This document shows positions 33,317-46,169 of a stretch of 64,000 bases of DNA, piece after piece (position 1 is the first letter of the stretch; each line of letters opens with the position of its first letter). The stretch is from Bisporella sp. PMI_857 (taxonomy: Eukaryota; Ascomycota; Leotiomycetes; Helotiales; Helotiaceae), in the NCBI GenBank assembly GCA_021307315.1, contig JAJSPD010000012.1:930001-994000 (forward strand), read 5' to 3'. A program made the position numbers and the translations under genes. The notes beneath the pieces were generated by a model. That model worked only from the letters and a program-made list of their open reading frames with translations, was not told where the DNA came from and ran no database searches.

Positions 33317-35528
33317 GGTGGATGGAGTTCTCCTTGGGATCTGGGAGGAATCAGAAAGTTCAGATGCTGCAACACTGCGACGTGACACCTGAACACGACG
33401 GGGGAGCTGGTCCTCATATATGATTTTCCCATTATGTCTTCCAATCTAATCGGAACCACCCTCCATGCATGCTGCATTCTTGGCATGTAACCTCTTGAAA
33501 GTTATCAGCAGGGGATAACACGATAATGATTGTGTCTCTTGAGACTACTGGTCCGATAGGGCCTGCTGCTGCTGAGCATTCCGGGGAGAGCTCACCTTCC
33601 AGAAGGCAACCAGAAGGAATTGATCGACCTCGATCCAATCACAACGAAGCCCGCTCGCGTACCGGATATCAACGACAAGCAGCTATGAGGGCGAGTGATG
33701 GGTCTAGGGCCAATGGTTATCGAACTATTCCCAATACCCAGAGTTTGCCCAGAAGGATGTACCACCTTGGCGTACTTGACATAACACGCTCGACCAACCG
33801 TGAGCGCTCAAAGAAGCAGGTATCAACGTGCAGATTTGAAGGCTGACGGCTTTCCCAAGACAAACAGTTCTGTGCCAAGCTGGGCATTGACCTCTAATAC
33901 TAGGCCAATGGGGTAGGTCGTACTTGCAGCAACCGACCACTGGAATGTGGTTGATATAAATCTCAAAATAGCATGAAGAGGGAGGTCCTGGAATTGCTCA
34001 AAATGGCAGATTGTTCTTTCATTGTTTTTCATTGCTGTACTTGAGAGAAGAGAAAAGCCATCCGTTCACCCTTCATCCCACTTACCGTCTGCGGGGCAGC
34101 GCAGCCTGCCGCCAGCATGGAGGGGAGGAGGACGTCGCCAGCTTCGCGTCCTCCCTGTTGCAATCTCGCTCACTCGCACGCACGCAACAATGGTCAGAAT
34201 GCCGTTATCCAGCCGTCGTCTGACTACCCAGCGCCGTCGGGGCAATTATTCACGCCAGCAAGCTGATCAGCCCGGGGCAAACCTTCGCAGTGGGAAGGCC
34301 GTGCAAGGGGTCGCGGTGTTTTGGTCCAAATTGCTGATCGAGAAGCAAAGAGGCAAATCAACTAGCGCCAATCTGGAAGGTGTGCCAACATTGGTTTCCC
34401 TGAAAGTAGGCTAAATCACCGATTCTACGCCACCCTGGCTAAGAAACGCTGGGTTTGCGCTTAGTTACGGGTCGATGTTGCTTTCGCTTTTGCCCGCTTG
34501 CTTGATCGTATCTCAAAATTCGTGGTGAGATTATTGGGGCAATGTTTGATCTCTGGAAGGGTCGAGATCTTTAGCCTTGCAAATTTTGCTAATTCCACCG
34601 TCCGTGAGGCGTCGGTGAAGCCGCTGGAGCCGCGGCAAGACTCAACACAAGCTCAAGGAGGCATATCCGGAACATTCGACGGAAGGCTTTTGCAATTGTT
34701 GATGCCAACGTTGCCAAGTACAGCCTTCAACGGGCGAAGAAATGGTGGCTGGGAGATAAGCATCGTGAAGCAATTGTCAATAACACGTGACCAGGGTCTG
34801 CTAAATCATTGTCAATGTGGGTGATACACGATGCGAGAAGCATATAGCAAGGGAGAATCCAAAGTATGTATAGTCCCGGCAGGAATATGAAGCGTTTCCA
34901 AAGGTGATTCGGGTTTTCATCCAATTGCAAGGGGTGGTGGTGAGGATCGCAAAGGATTGCTGCCAAGTACTACCAAGATACCAAGAAACCAAGCTCATGG
35001 AAGCCAAGTAAGCAAACAACTATCAGATTCGACAGCTTGAGCCCCAAAAGACGAATCGAAGAGTATCAAGAAAGGTCTTGGGGACTTGCTCCTTTTAACA
35101 ACCCTTATTAGCGGCTATCCGGCATCGGAATTACCTTCGTAATATACACCGTCCTGTAGATGACCTTCCCAATGAGTCACTGGATCCATGATCCGTGCCT
35201 GTGAACGGTAGCAAGTACGGATGCTCTCACGTGCTGGATACGGGCCTCGACAATTCATTTACGCGCAGCATCCATGGGGAATGGCACATCATGCTATCTT
35301 CAAGGCTATGGGAAAGTACCTTGTAAGGAGCTTACACAGCGGCCCGAGATGGTTGTTTGCAACGGCCTTCGTTATTACAGCCGCCTTTGTGGCGTACGTG
35401 AATGTGTCAAAATGACTACCCATGAGCACAGAAATCCGATACACAAGCAGGAGACCCATAGTGGTATTCCTGGAAAGAGTAGAACTCTATTTAATTCCGT
35501 TACAATTGGCGGTATGTAGAGCGTTCCT

Positions 35529-35585
35529 CTTACTCCGTAATGACACAGCCCCAGAGCTGTGTCGACGATTTGTGATCGGAGTAAG
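35529..35585. repeat. nested inverted repeat (hairpin 1)
   Basis: CTTACTCCG at 35529-35537 is the exact reverse complement of CGGAGTAAG at 35577-35585. Inside it ACACAGC (35543-35549) pairs with GCTGTGT (35556-35562) around a six-base loop. The size (57 bp) would suit a degraded MITE or a cruciform. Confidence 0.65.
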
Positions 35586-35720
35586 GAAGTTATACGTCAC
35601 ACGCTATGTTACAATTCCATCTGTGACTATTTGCTATATTATATCTACGAAAGCCAGTCCGATGAAGTCTAAATAGTTCTACAGTTTCTGTTTTGCATAA
35701 TTTTAAAGAATAACCTTACA

Positions 35721-35756
35721 GTACCCGGAGCGAGTACCAAGTGGTACTCCGGGTAC
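35721..35756. repeat. nested inverted repeat (hairpin 2)
   Basis: GTACCCG (35721-35727) pairs with CGGGTAC (35750-35756), and within it GAGTACC (35732-35738) pairs with GGTACTC (35743-35749) around an AAGT loop. The central TACCAAGTGGTA recurs exactly at about 35819-35830. Confidence 0.7.
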
Positions 35757-37458
35757 GTCTCCGGAACTCGTATTTTCAGTCTTCAAAAAAATCAATTTTC
35801 TTGATTAATGCCGATTGTACCAAGTGGTATACTATTGGGCTGCCGTAATAGCATAGTTGCTTATTTCGAATTTGGTATATATATGCAAGCAAATTAACGC
35901 TCTCGGTTTGAGGAATACCGTAAAAGGTTCTACGATATAAGTTGTTGTGGACCAGGAAGCAATATATGACTCCTGTATTCACTCTGTATCCGCCTTTCAC
36001 TCAGGTGCCCATGGTGAGAGCACATCTTCTTGCCAAGAAGCCTAATATGCTGCTTTACCACATTCAAAATGACGTCTGTTCATCAATACATCCCAGCCTT
36101 CGTGTGCCACTGCAGACCTATGCAGAATTGTGTTGATTCCAGCTGTACAGATGTATCTTTTAGTTATATATCCTAATCAGACTTCGGAGGTCCAACTCCA
36201 CGTGCCAGCAAGTCATCAGTCTCTGAATAATGAATTCATAGCACATCCGACACTTTTATGAGTTTATATGTTTCTTGATCCCATACGCAACGGTATCTAC
36301 GATCTGCCGCGTGAACGTTTCTTCCTGAAGCCAGCGTGACCTCAGGATAGTGGTAATCAGATATTAGAGACCCGCTACAAAGGCCGGAAGTACCGAAGAA
36401 GGTATTACTACAGGTGGGGGTGTTTGAGGGCCTGGAAAGAGACGAATAATGAAAAGCACAACTCAAAATGTCTAGAGAGACGACTCCAGAAGCGTTTCCC
36501 CCCCCATTATCGAAGACAATAAATCGACCATATCTACCGTCCTTTGCACCAGATGAAATTGAGAAGTCTCATTCCTTAAAAACATTATCTTTCTACTCAA
36601 AGTACGTCACGTCCTCGGCGTGGCTGAGAGCATCTCTAGAAGATAATCGCCCCTGGTCTACAAGGTTCCAAAGTAAAGCTGAAAATGATTTGATGGTGAT
36701 ACACAGTCCTTCCTCGTCCTATATTAGCTAGCTACTCATGCCATCATATAACATCCCCTCAGTCAACTTTCAAATGATGCTGCTCCCATGATCGATATCC
36801 AACCTTTGAATTTTGCCTCCAAAGTATACGTTGCTACAAGGATAAATAAGTTGGATGTAAAATCCCAGAAAAATATGTGATTCCCAGCCGAGATATGCCA
36901 TGCTTCTGTTTCCAATCCTATTGTGGACGTCCGTCCACGAATACCGTCAAGCCTGCAGCACAAACCTGCTGACGGAATTTGGCAAAACTCTTATTACATT
37001 GAACAAGGCTCTGCTTGGCCACTAGTCGAAAAAGCTCGTCTTGCCAAAGGGTGGATTTAACAAAGCTCCAAAATACTGATCCTCATTTCAATCTTCTTTG
37101 ATGTAACGGGTTTGCATGATATATTGGGAAACTGGGATTGTGCTCCATGCTCTGCGCTATGACTACTGACCAGAGATCAAATGCATCCTTGTTTGAAGGC
37201 TTTAGAATGATCACGCTGACGCTTTTTATAGGAATACCGAGATAAGACACAAGGAAATGATAGACAATTCATGATTCAATTCAAAGTGTGCCTCGTGCTA
37301 TAAGAGGCCACTTATAGCAAGCTCATTCTCTGATAGTATATATACATTGAAAACAAACAGACCAGCCGATAGTAGTACACAATTAACCATATTTCATGAT
37401 CCCGTAAACCCCTTTTCCCAACCGAGACTCCACGCTATGAATGCTATACAAAAAACTA

Positions 37459-40282
37459 CTAATGGTTGATGCCATACTCGGCATCCTTTAAAGAATAAAG
37501 CTGCTGCGCCTTGAGATCCAATGCAGCCGTGATACGTTGAAGCTCCCGATGCGCTAGTTTCCGTGCTCTTCCATCCTTGATTGGATCATGTTTACTCAAC
37601 TCCTCCTTCGCACCATCTAGCTCAAGTTGAAGGTGCTGGTATTCATCCCTCAGTCCCTTAAAAACCTTCTCAAGCGCAGCCGAGGGAGCCTCGGAAGGGC
37701 GCATTGTAGGCTCATCGAGATCCATAATAGTGGTGTCGTCGCGTTCTCCGTTGGCAGACCTGTTGAATGAAGTAATGCGGTTGCACAGCGTGCAATTTTT
37801 GCATTGATGCTTGCAAAGTCCCTTATAGACCATACGCGCAGAATCCGAAAGACTTCGACGGGGATGAGCATTGCGGCTTTCTTCCTGACCAGTTGTCGAT
37901 TCTGAAGTCGTTATCTTCTTCCATGTAGTCTTGTTCGTTGCTTTAGACATATTGTGTATAGCTTTTTGAGATGTGACGTCGCGCGACTTGAGGTGACCCA
38001 GCTCTTCCTTAAGGTGTGTCAATTCGTCCTGCATCTTCGCCATCTTGTTGATATTTTCCTCCAATTGTGCTGCACAGGCAGCCATTTCGTTATCAATCTC
38101 TTCAACTTCGACCTTGAGATCAGCCTTCTCGGCATCCAAAGTGGTAATCCTCTCTTCTAACTCGTTCTCTCGCTTAGCAAACTTTTCATGAAAGAATGCT
38201 TCGATCTTGTCTTCAACCTCAGAAATATGCGCCTCCATCTCCTTCTTTTCGGTCTCAAGTCGCTTAATTTGATCTTCCATCTCTCGCTTTTGCATCTTTA
38301 GCTCTACGTTATGACTTTCCATCTCCTTCTTCTCCGCCGCATACTGGGTGTTACTGACTAGCAATTCCTCTCGTTCGTTGGTCAATTGATTGAGACCAAC
38401 TTCCAAAGTCTTGACACGATTTATGTTGGCGAATTTAAGTTCAGCAACCTCCGCTTTCAAGATTTGATTTTCTCTCTCAACCTTCTGCAGTTTGCCCGCA
38501 GAGTTGGATCTGACTGTTCGTCTCTTCTCTTCCTGCAGAATATTAAGCTCACCTTTCAGCCTCTTATTCTCGGTACGGAGCTGCTCTGCCTCGTTTCGAA
38601 GTTCAGATCCCAGGTTCATTTGTTTTCCAAGCTGAGCAACAGTAGCGTCTAGTCTGGCCACAAGCTCCTGGTTTTCTGCTTCCAAATCATCTCTTTCTTT
38701 GGTGAATTGTTGAGTATTTATTCTCTCTTCATCTCTTTCTCTCTTCAACTGCTGAGCCTCTGCTCTCTGTTCATTTTTTTCTACCTCAAACTGTTGAGCT
38801 TGTCTTGCAATCTTGGCGTCAAAACTCATCTTCTCCGCTTGTAAATGCATACCATCTGTACGGAGACTGGATATAGTCTCTTTGCTAGTCCTCTCAAGCT
38901 CTTGCTTCTCTGTAGTGATATCTATGACCGTCTTCTTTAGTCGACGAACTTCTGCTCTTAATTCCTCTACACCCATATATATCTCTTCCTCTTCACCAGA
39001 AAGGAATAATGCATCGACACCATCACCAAATGTTTGTTGAAATGTTGTCTGATGCCTCACCTGAGCCTTGCCGCCTGAAGAGAAGACAGGTACACTGACA
39101 GCTTGTGAAGCGACGCGAGTGACCTCAGCAGAGTTATTGAGAAAGAATGACCGTTGTGTACTACCATTCGGAATATTATTCGTAGAAGGTGCAGGGTTTG
39201 GAGGAAGGACGGTTTTGGCATTATTCCTGGGCATAGGTTTTGGAGGTGAAAAGATCTTCGCAGACTGAGCCGTGGTTTGTCTCAGCTTCTGTGAGATGTT
39301 TGATTGTTGTTGGAATGATCGTTCAGTGAGAATAGTAGACTCATCACCGACATGTGGTTGCAGCTCAGCGAGGGTACGGCGTTCGCTTGCATGTGGAGTA
39401 TATTTGGTGCGCGGAATTTGAGAATCTAAATGCATATCATGGTTAGTCTCTTTTCGCTAAGCGCGGGATACTCTAGCTTTGTACAATGTTAGACTTACCA
39501 GGAGGAGGTATGTTTTCCTTCTCAGACACCACACGAGTGGGTTTATGCGAAGTGACCCTCTGTGAGAATTCATCCATGTCGGTAGTCATGGTGATCACAC
39601 CACAAGGCTCATCTGGAGCTCGTGTTTGCGTGATCTCCGACTTTCGAGTATCGTTCTCAGTCGGTGTTGAAGGTCGCGAAGTGGTTGCATTTTGAATAGT
39701 GTCTTTCATTATTGAAATCTTTCGCGATCTTTCCGTCGCTTTGTTAATAAGGTGAACGCTACCAACTGTTGGTAACCGCGGAGATGGTGGCTCTCGTGAT
39801 GGGATTGACATGTTACTGGCGACTCGAGCTTTCCCACGACCAATCTCAAAACTCGAGGTTCCCTGCTGGGATTGTTCTTGAGTATATGCGAAGCTGCCAG
39901 AAAAATCTCCGAAACCGCCTTGTAAAGCTCTACTAATGGCAGAGTCATTGATGACAAGATCTGATCTCTTTCCAGCTCCCCAGCGATACGCTTTAGCTGA
40001 TGACCGCATAGCAGGGCTTATGTTATCACTGTTGTTGAATGTGGGGGTGTTGCGTTGTAATTGAGCATACTGCTCATCTAGAAGACCAGTAGAGCAGAAA
40101 ATCTCCTCAGGATCGAAGTCCTCGATTGTTATGTTGGATCGTGTTGAGTTAGAGGGGCTCACTGTGCCATGATTAGAGCCAGTGGACGAGGCAGCTGACT
40201 GCCACGTTTTGGAGTCGCCAGTAATATCTTGAACCTTCTCTCGAAGCTGTCGAGAGCGCTCTCTCGCAGTAAGAGTAGGCAT
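37459..40282 (-). CDS. ppc89: spindle-pole-body coiled-coil protein, Ppc89-like
   Basis: Two exons (39499-40282 and 37459-39425, intron 39426-39498) encode about 916 residues from MPTLTARERSR; an ATG at 40315 would add 11. The N-terminal 430 residues are Ser/Thr/Pro-rich and likely disordered. A long coiled coil follows (roughly 460-770), with repeated Glu/Lys heptads such as VEELRAEVRRLKKTV and LETEKKEMEAHISEVEDKI. Near 810 is a Cys/His cluster (CKHQCKNCTLCNRI) and the C-terminus reads PSEAPSAALEKVFKGLRDEY then HRELQRITAALDLKAQQLYSLK. This coiled coil plus Cys/His linker plus C-terminal localisation helix is typical of fungal Ppc89, the scaffold that anchors other proteins to the spindle pole body. 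The name is by family resemblance. Confidence 0.75.
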
Positions 40283-41131
40283 AGTGTTTGATAATTGCGC
40301 CAAAAATGACACCAAGTATTGGCTGTATGGGGAAAGGGCAATTATTCAAATAATATGAGGATGAAGAGACTCCGAATTGAAAGCTCAAAAGCCCGAATAA
40401 ATCCAGAACGCTACAATGTAGCGTCTCGATTATACAAGAATTGAGTGATCAGAATAAGGCGGTGCACCAAGCAAAGAGTTTCGATCGAAGTGAAATTGGT
40501 TGTATCCGAGAGGTGTTGGGAAGAAGAGACGCGTTGGCGCAAGGGTTGGAATAAACAATAGAAAAACACGCTACTTGAAGATCGCCGCTAAAATTTTGGT
40601 CTACTCTCATTTCAGGGATGACTCCGCCTGTCATATGCAGCTACCCGCTGAGCCTCAGCATAAGCATTGGGGTCGTTTGCTCATAACTCGGCCAGTATTA
40701 CGGCTCTGATATGATATCTTATCATTCTTAAGTCTCTAATCTATAATTTTAACTACCTTTATCTTCTGCATGTATGGACCCGTCCAGGGATTAGTGGACA
40801 ACAAGCTTCTGCAAATAACCAAATTTCCTGTGAATTATTATGAGGTCTGGGTGAATAACTTCGTAATGTTTTGGGAGTTGCCAATGCGACCCAATTTCCA
40901 AACGAAGATCTATAGATTATTCTATTGTAGTACCTACACGTTGTGCTTTATGTGTTTTACTCTTAGACTTGTAACTTTGCGACTCTGGCTTCTGGTCAAG
41001 ATAGCTGATGGTTGCCACAGCAACACCTCGGTAACACGTGATTAAAATTTCCCTAAGCCTTAGTCATATTTGCCTGCCAAGACCAAAAATAATGAAACAT
41101 TCAGCCTCTCAATCTGCAAGGTCAATCGACG
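40283..41131. other. divergent promoter region between ppc89-like and URI-like genes
   Basis: About 850 bp separating two divergent starts. Short frames inside show no resemblance to known proteins. Confidence 0.5.
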
Positions 41132-42895
41132 ATGGCTCAACCATTGAAGGACAGCTTTCTTGACCTCGAGAAGCATCGCCAGCTACTGGAGTCCAACATA
41201 GAGAACCTCAGAAAACTTCTAAAGCACTGGCAGACATGGGAGACCGAGTATGAAGGCTTAAAGGAAGAAATTCTCGCAGAAGAGCCTTCCCCGAATCGCA
41301 CACAGCTTACAAGTCTGACCCGAGAATACGAAGGCGATCTTATAAAACCTAAAGAGATAGAGGAACTCCTCGGTCCGGCCTCAAGGACTGCTGAACAGGT
41401 AGTGAATTTACTCGACCGGCGCATCGACTATGTCGCACGAAATGTGGCGACTTTTCAAAAGCAAGTTGAGGCGGCAGAGAACAAATTAGCGGCTGCTACA
41501 ATTATCAGTACGCCAGACGTAAGAAATGACGAAGGTCTTCCCATAACAGAGATTATCGAGGAGCTAGACGAAGAAGGCAACATTGTTACGAGTCGAACAT
41601 CCACGCCAGGGAGTATAAAGCCACAGTTGTTGGAAGTCCTTCAAAAGGCTGGTGTGAAAGATCTGCCAGACTCGTCGGCTTCTGCAAAATTGAGCAATCC
41701 AAGCATAGGGGAGGATGCCGTTCAAGAGGCTGAAAATAAGCCCGAGTTGCCGCTTCCAACGGTCAAGCCAATCAAGAAGGGTGTGAAATTTGCAGATAAT
41801 ACCAAGGCCGGTCCTGAATCAGAAAAGTCGCAGATTGCCCGAAGAGTAGAAGAAATCAGAGCTTTGGCCAAGGAAACAGAGAAGCCAATTGAATCTCCCA
41901 TCATACCAGATGACGAATCGCCCGAAGATGCTGCTACGCGACGGGAGATGTTACAATACGCCATGTCAGATGTTAGAGCCGTGGTGGCAGAGTTAGATCT
42001 CGAAGAGGGTAGTGACTGGTCGAATGGAGATTACGACGATGCAGATACGGATGATGAAGACCAATTTGGACGATCAACAACCAGAGTCGTCGATGATGAG
42101 ATGCGTCAGAGAATGATTGAGCTTGAGCAGCGCCTAGGTGTCAGGATGATGGAGAATGCAGGCAAGGCAATTGAGCCGGGTCTTGCCCAAGAAGGGATAG
42201 GGCGAATCGCTATCAAGAATCAGGAAAGCCCATCGGATGTGTCACCGGAGCTTGATGAGAAGAGCCTTACCAACGACAAAATATCTACTGCTAACAAGAA
42301 GGCAGTGAGGTTCTCAAAAGATATCGGTATCTCTCCAGCTTCTCAAACTCCAGTCACAAGCTCTGTACCTGCCAATAAAGAGTGGGTGCCTGCGCCCGTT
42401 GGTGATGTAGTTGAGAGAACGTCAAGGCCCGAAGGCACCAAGACTTCCGCTCCGAGAAAGGTCTCAAGATTCAAGTCCAATGAAGTAGCCGCGTCAAAAA
42501 TTTTAAACGGCCCCCTCGTGAATGCAAATCCCGCCCTTCCCTTACTGCCGCTCAAGCCTTCGAAACCAAGACCATTCTCTCAACCGATCCCGTTGCCACT
42601 TGAGGCATCAAAAGCGCGAGTTGCACCCAGCGGCCCGGTAAGGAAGACGATAGCCTCCACAATCGTTGAGCGTGATGTCCCTGCTGACAAACCTGTCTTG
42701 GAGCCCGACGGGCTAGATCCCCAGCTCTTGCATCAAGAACTTGCTACTGAATACCACCGCCAGCGAAATCGGCTGATTCAGAAACAGGGTGGTTTCATGA
42801 AAGAAGATGAGAGCGAGATCGTACCTTTCACTGAGGAAGAAGGTGGTCCGAAGAAGCTGAGTCGCTTCAAGGCTGCAAGGTTCGCGAAATCTTAG
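41132..42895 (+). CDS. unconventional prefoldin, URI/Bud27-like
   Basis: A single exon of 587 residues. Residues 1-130 form a prefoldin-like alpha helical hairpin (LEKHRQLLESNIENLRKLL ... RTAEQVVNLLDRRIDYVARN). ITEIIEELDEEGNIV and the repeated KGVKFAD/KAVRFSKD motifs are typical of the URI1 family. The middle is acidic (DLEEGSDWSNGDYDDADTDDED) and contains an EMRQRMIELEQRLGVRMME helix; the C-terminus has the conserved FMKEDESEIVPFTEEEGGPKKLSRFKAARFA. URI/Bud27 proteins assist assembly of RNA polymerases, via Rpb5 binding, and link to TOR signalling. Likely cytoplasmic with nuclear shuttling. The gene is divergent from the ppc89-like gene. Confidence 0.85.
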   Translation: MAQPLKDSFLDLEKHRQLLESNIENLRKLLKHWQTWETEYEGLKEEILAEEPSPNRTQLTSLTREYEGDLIKPKEIEELLGPASRTAEQVVNLLDRRIDYVARNVATFQKQVEAAENKLAAATIISTPDVRNDEGLPITEIIEELDEEGNIVTSRTSTPGSIKPQLLEVLQKAGVKDLPDSSASAKLSNPSIGEDAVQEAENKPELPLPTVKPIKKGVKFADNTKAGPESEKSQIARRVEEIRALAKETEKPIESPIIPDDESPEDAATRREMLQYAMSDVRAVVAELDLEEGSDWSNGDYDDADTDDEDQFGRSTTRVVDDEMRQRMIELEQRLGVRMMENAGKAIEPGLAQEGIGRIAIKNQESPSDVSPELDEKSLTNDKISTANKKAVRFSKDIGISPASQTPVTSSVPANKEWVPAPVGDVVERTSRPEGTKTSAPRKVSRFKSNEVAASKILNGPLVNANPALPLLPLKPSKPRPFSQPIPLPLEASKARVAPSGPVRKTIASTIVERDVPADKPVLEPDGLDPQLLHQELATEYHRQRNRLIQKQGGFMKEDESEIVPFTEEEGGPKKLSRFKAARFAKS

Positions 42896-43980
42896 CACCT
42901 CGGTTATACTAGCATTTATATATATGAATGCAATGAGTCTACTGATGTATCCTTCTTATCGAGAAATGATAGCTTCTTTTTCGGTACTCTTAATATGTCT
43001 CGGCGTTGTTTTCTTTTTTTAGGAGAGCTATTAATAATTCAAGGCGGCATTCGATCTGCCTTTGTGTTATCCTGCTGTCCGAGATCAAATTGAAGGGCTC
43101 TCTGACGCCGTAACCCAACCTGCTTAGGTGACGTAGTGGTCTCGGGGATTCGTTTCACCCTTCACATCCTATCAAGACTGCATGTGTGATCTTTGTTTTC
43201 GTATTATTTACGGATTAATGTCCTACAGAAGGCAGCCCTAGCTAGGATTGTGGTATCTACATCAACCCAATAAGCTTAACAAATGCCTCAAGATTAGCCA
43301 ACGTAAGTAATATACCTCTTGCTTTGGGTAAGTCAATTCTTGTTTCTGCTGGTGGGGAAAGTCATCGTACAACTTCACTGACTTGCACTGCTGCCTATCG
43401 TCTAAAATTGTTACAAGCCGTTGGTGATTATAGAGATAGTTAGGTGTACTCCCTCAGCCCGTTCCTCAACCTTGCTAAAAGATATATAAACGCGTACTTT
43501 TAATTAGTTGCTAAATACTAAACCTTAATGCAATAATGTTACTAGACTGTTAATAGTAACTTAAATATCTAAGTAGGACAAAAAAGGCTTTAAGCTCTGA
43601 ACCTTTTTCGGCCTTCTTTATCATGAGGCTTGGATACAACATCCTGCTTTCTAGCTTCGTTTCATTGTAGACATTATAATGTAAATCCCAAATAGGAACG
43701 TGGCCATCCCATCAGTATCTGGAGCGATATCTTGGGATTTTGAGGAACTCGTTTCCCCAATCTGAAAACTAGAGTACAAGGTAGCTCTACGCATAACCCG
43801 GATAGAGTTGGGCTTTTCTTCCTAGGATGGGCTATATATGGACCGAAGCCTGAATAAGCAGAGTTGGCAATACGCATAATATAAACAAGTGGTTGAAACA
43901 CCTGACTGCTTTATATTGAGTGAAACCCACTGCACTTTACCTAACGCTTACAAGGTCTCCGAAGTTATCCAGACAGCACC
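42896..43980. other. AT-rich intergenic region
   Basis: AT-rich, especially 43480-43570, with no coding trace. The composition resembles repeat DNA altered by C-to-T mutation and it borders the dead P450. Confidence 0.4.
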
Positions 43981-46060
43981 ATGACAAAAGGAAATATAAC
44001 CGCCAATGATATTGCTAACTTTTTGAGTCAGGGCAAGTCTACTGCTGACTCGCAGAGATTCATTATCTTGGCTGTTGATGTCACGGTTCTTGTCCTAGCC
44101 CTATTTATTTGTGCTTCCTTACAAAGGGGCTTGATAAATTCTATGGCATGGAACCCGAACCACTTTTAAATATTGTTACATGCTCTAACTAAGTGTAGAG
44201 ATCAAAAATATATTAACCAAAAATTGCAAATTCCTCGGTTTATTAAGGGACTAAAATATGTCATTAAAGATCCCAAAACGATTCAGGATGGGTATAGCCA
44301 TGTCAGCTAGTTTGTTGCCACCCCGCCGAAATCTGTATCTAAAAGGTTATGTAGTCTGCTGGAAATCCCTTTATCATAGCAACACCTACAAACAATCATG
44401 TGTTGGTCTCGTCAAGACCTCACATGGAAGAGCTTATCAACGCGCCCCCATCCCTACTTTTGCTAGCTAAAGAAGTAAGTTTAATAACTAAAAGCTAAGG
44501 CTATTGAATGTTACCTAATTTTATCTTCCAGGTGCTTCAGCCCAAGTATACTATGCGCGGATTTGAGCGGCAGGGCCGACGAGGGGCTGAAGGGACTGGG
44601 TTCGTGAGGGCATTAAGAGGCCTACTCACATCACACCTGCCTTCTCTTATTCCACGTCTTGAATAAATTATCGAGCAAGGACTAAAATCTGGGATAGGGA
44701 AGGACAAGAAGGCTGACGGTTAAAAGGCTCAACTGGCTATAGAGCTTCCTTTCCAATGCCTTCCTAGCAAAAGCTTAGGCACTTCCCATGTCCAGATCCA
44801 TTCAACTATCAAAAGGCTGGTTGCAAAGGCTAACTGTTTTGTTTTTTTCGGCGAGGAACTATGTAAGGAATATCACAACAAAATTTCCCATGGTAAAGCC
44901 TAAGTCTCGCAAGGTCAGAATACACAATTCGTGGAGGATGCTCTCAACTTCCCTCAGGACGTGATCATCGCTGCTAAGTTCGTACGACTGGTACCCAGGT
45001 GCTTAGCACCGTAAGCCAACTCACTAAAATAAGTTAAATGGCCGCTGAAGTTTCAGGTTTGTAGCAAACATAGCCACACGGGGGCACAAGGCCTCTAAAG
45101 GGATGCTGGATGTGCTTAGTCTAATTGTCGAGCAACGGCCGAAGCAGCGAACAGCAGAAGCTCTAGGCTTAGGAGATAAACCTGCAACTAGCGTTCCTAC
45201 TAAACGGAGATAGTTTGGGTTAACAGATTTGCAGGACGATTGCATGCAATGGCTTATTGACACTTCGCCGCGGACGAATCCGTGGACAGTCCAGCGCATG
45301 GTGGGCGAGATTATGGCAGCGTGGTTTAGCTCAGTTCATCAATTTGCGTTGGTTGGCCTTTTTGCTTTCCCCGAACATGCTGAGGCATACAAGAGGAAGC
45401 TGCAAGACTTTCCGTCTCCACTGACAGTCTGTATTTGCTTGATAGTTTTTGCAGGAACCTATGCGGTACAATAGTATTGATGTTAGTAAGAACATTTTCA
45501 AATAAAAGTCGGACAAGTTAGGCTCACCTGCTGGTAGTTACTTGTCGACGGAAAGCTATTGCTCCGTTCACTTTTTCTGATTGCTTCAAAGTTGCCGTGG
45601 GAGATTGGATTTGCATTCCTCAGTAGGCTATGTTGCTCGACGATCGCTATTACAGCGATCCACTCAAATTTGACGGGGTTCGATTTGCGTTAGGTGCTAC
45701 GAAACGAGGGAGTGTTAGTGATTCTGTGGGAAATGCCTATCGAGGTCAGCTCACAGATGCATCATTAAATTGGCTAATATGGGGGTCTGGAAGAGTGTTT
45801 GGTAAGTATCCATACAAGAATATCCACTACAGAGTTACGCACTAATAATCTTTCAAGCCCTAGCAGGTTCTATGCCGCCGTTGTGATGGAGCCTGTAGTG
45901 GTTGAGGTTTTATTAGGCTATGACCGCTGTTTGCTTGATCCTACAAAGTCACGAAGAATGACCTGGCGATCTTCTGTTATATCCCGAGAAGATAGAGTTG
46001 TGGTTTTCGAGAAATATGGGGTTATAGCCGTTCTTGTTAAGCATTGTACAAGCACGGCCA
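43981..46060 (+). pseudogene. decayed cytochrome P450 monooxygenase
   Basis: Pieces in order: an N-terminal membrane anchor (FIILAVDVTVLVLALFICAS, from 43981), YVIKDPKTIQDGY near 44255, CVGLVKTSHGRAYQ near 44400, YTMRGFERQGRRG near 44550 then TSHLPSLIPRLE, FVFFGEELC near 44845, NFPQDVIIAAKFVRLVPR near 44945, the I-helix region QRMVGEIMAAWFSSVHQFAL (45290-45350), DDRYYSDPLKFDGVRF (45635-45690), the heme segment WGSGRVF split by an intron, then CPSRFYAAVV in place of CPGRFYA, and TKSRRMTWRSSV. Stops interrupt most pieces (for example after the anchor and in PRLE-stop), and the heme-loop exon joins out of frame. The Gly-to-Ser change after the heme cysteine equals GGC to AGC. Not functional; the substrate is unknown. 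Confidence 0.85.
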
Positions 46061-46169
46061 ACTGCGCCTTGTTATTTTATATACTCCATAGACAGCTGCT
46101 TAGAAAACTCTATTTTACTGCCCTTACGATTGATCCTTTCTTTCTTGTTTTGGACTTTATAACATAATG

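Larger units (their letters stand above)
33317..37458. other. 4.1 kb gap with hairpins and short unsupported frames
   Basis: The transporter promoter takes up the first part. Two nested inverted repeats lie at 35529-35585 and 35721-35756. Short frames at 34022-34414, 35221-35415 (ends in a hydrophobic stretch) and 36468-36731 show no family resemblance. No complete transposon was found. Confidence 0.35.

Noticed and set aside
34022..34414. 130-residue plus-strand frame in the 4 kb gap
   Set aside because: Basic, low-similarity text with no motif, no intron logic and no resemblance to a family.
35221..35415. 64-residue frame with a C-terminal hydrophobic stretch
   Set aside because: Resembles a small mitochondrial-type protein only superficially; no family recognised and no promoter element seen. 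Worth a homology search but not supported.
36468..36731. 87-residue frame beginning MSRETTPEAF
   Set aside because: Some protein-like character but no recognised domain and no continuation across splice sites.
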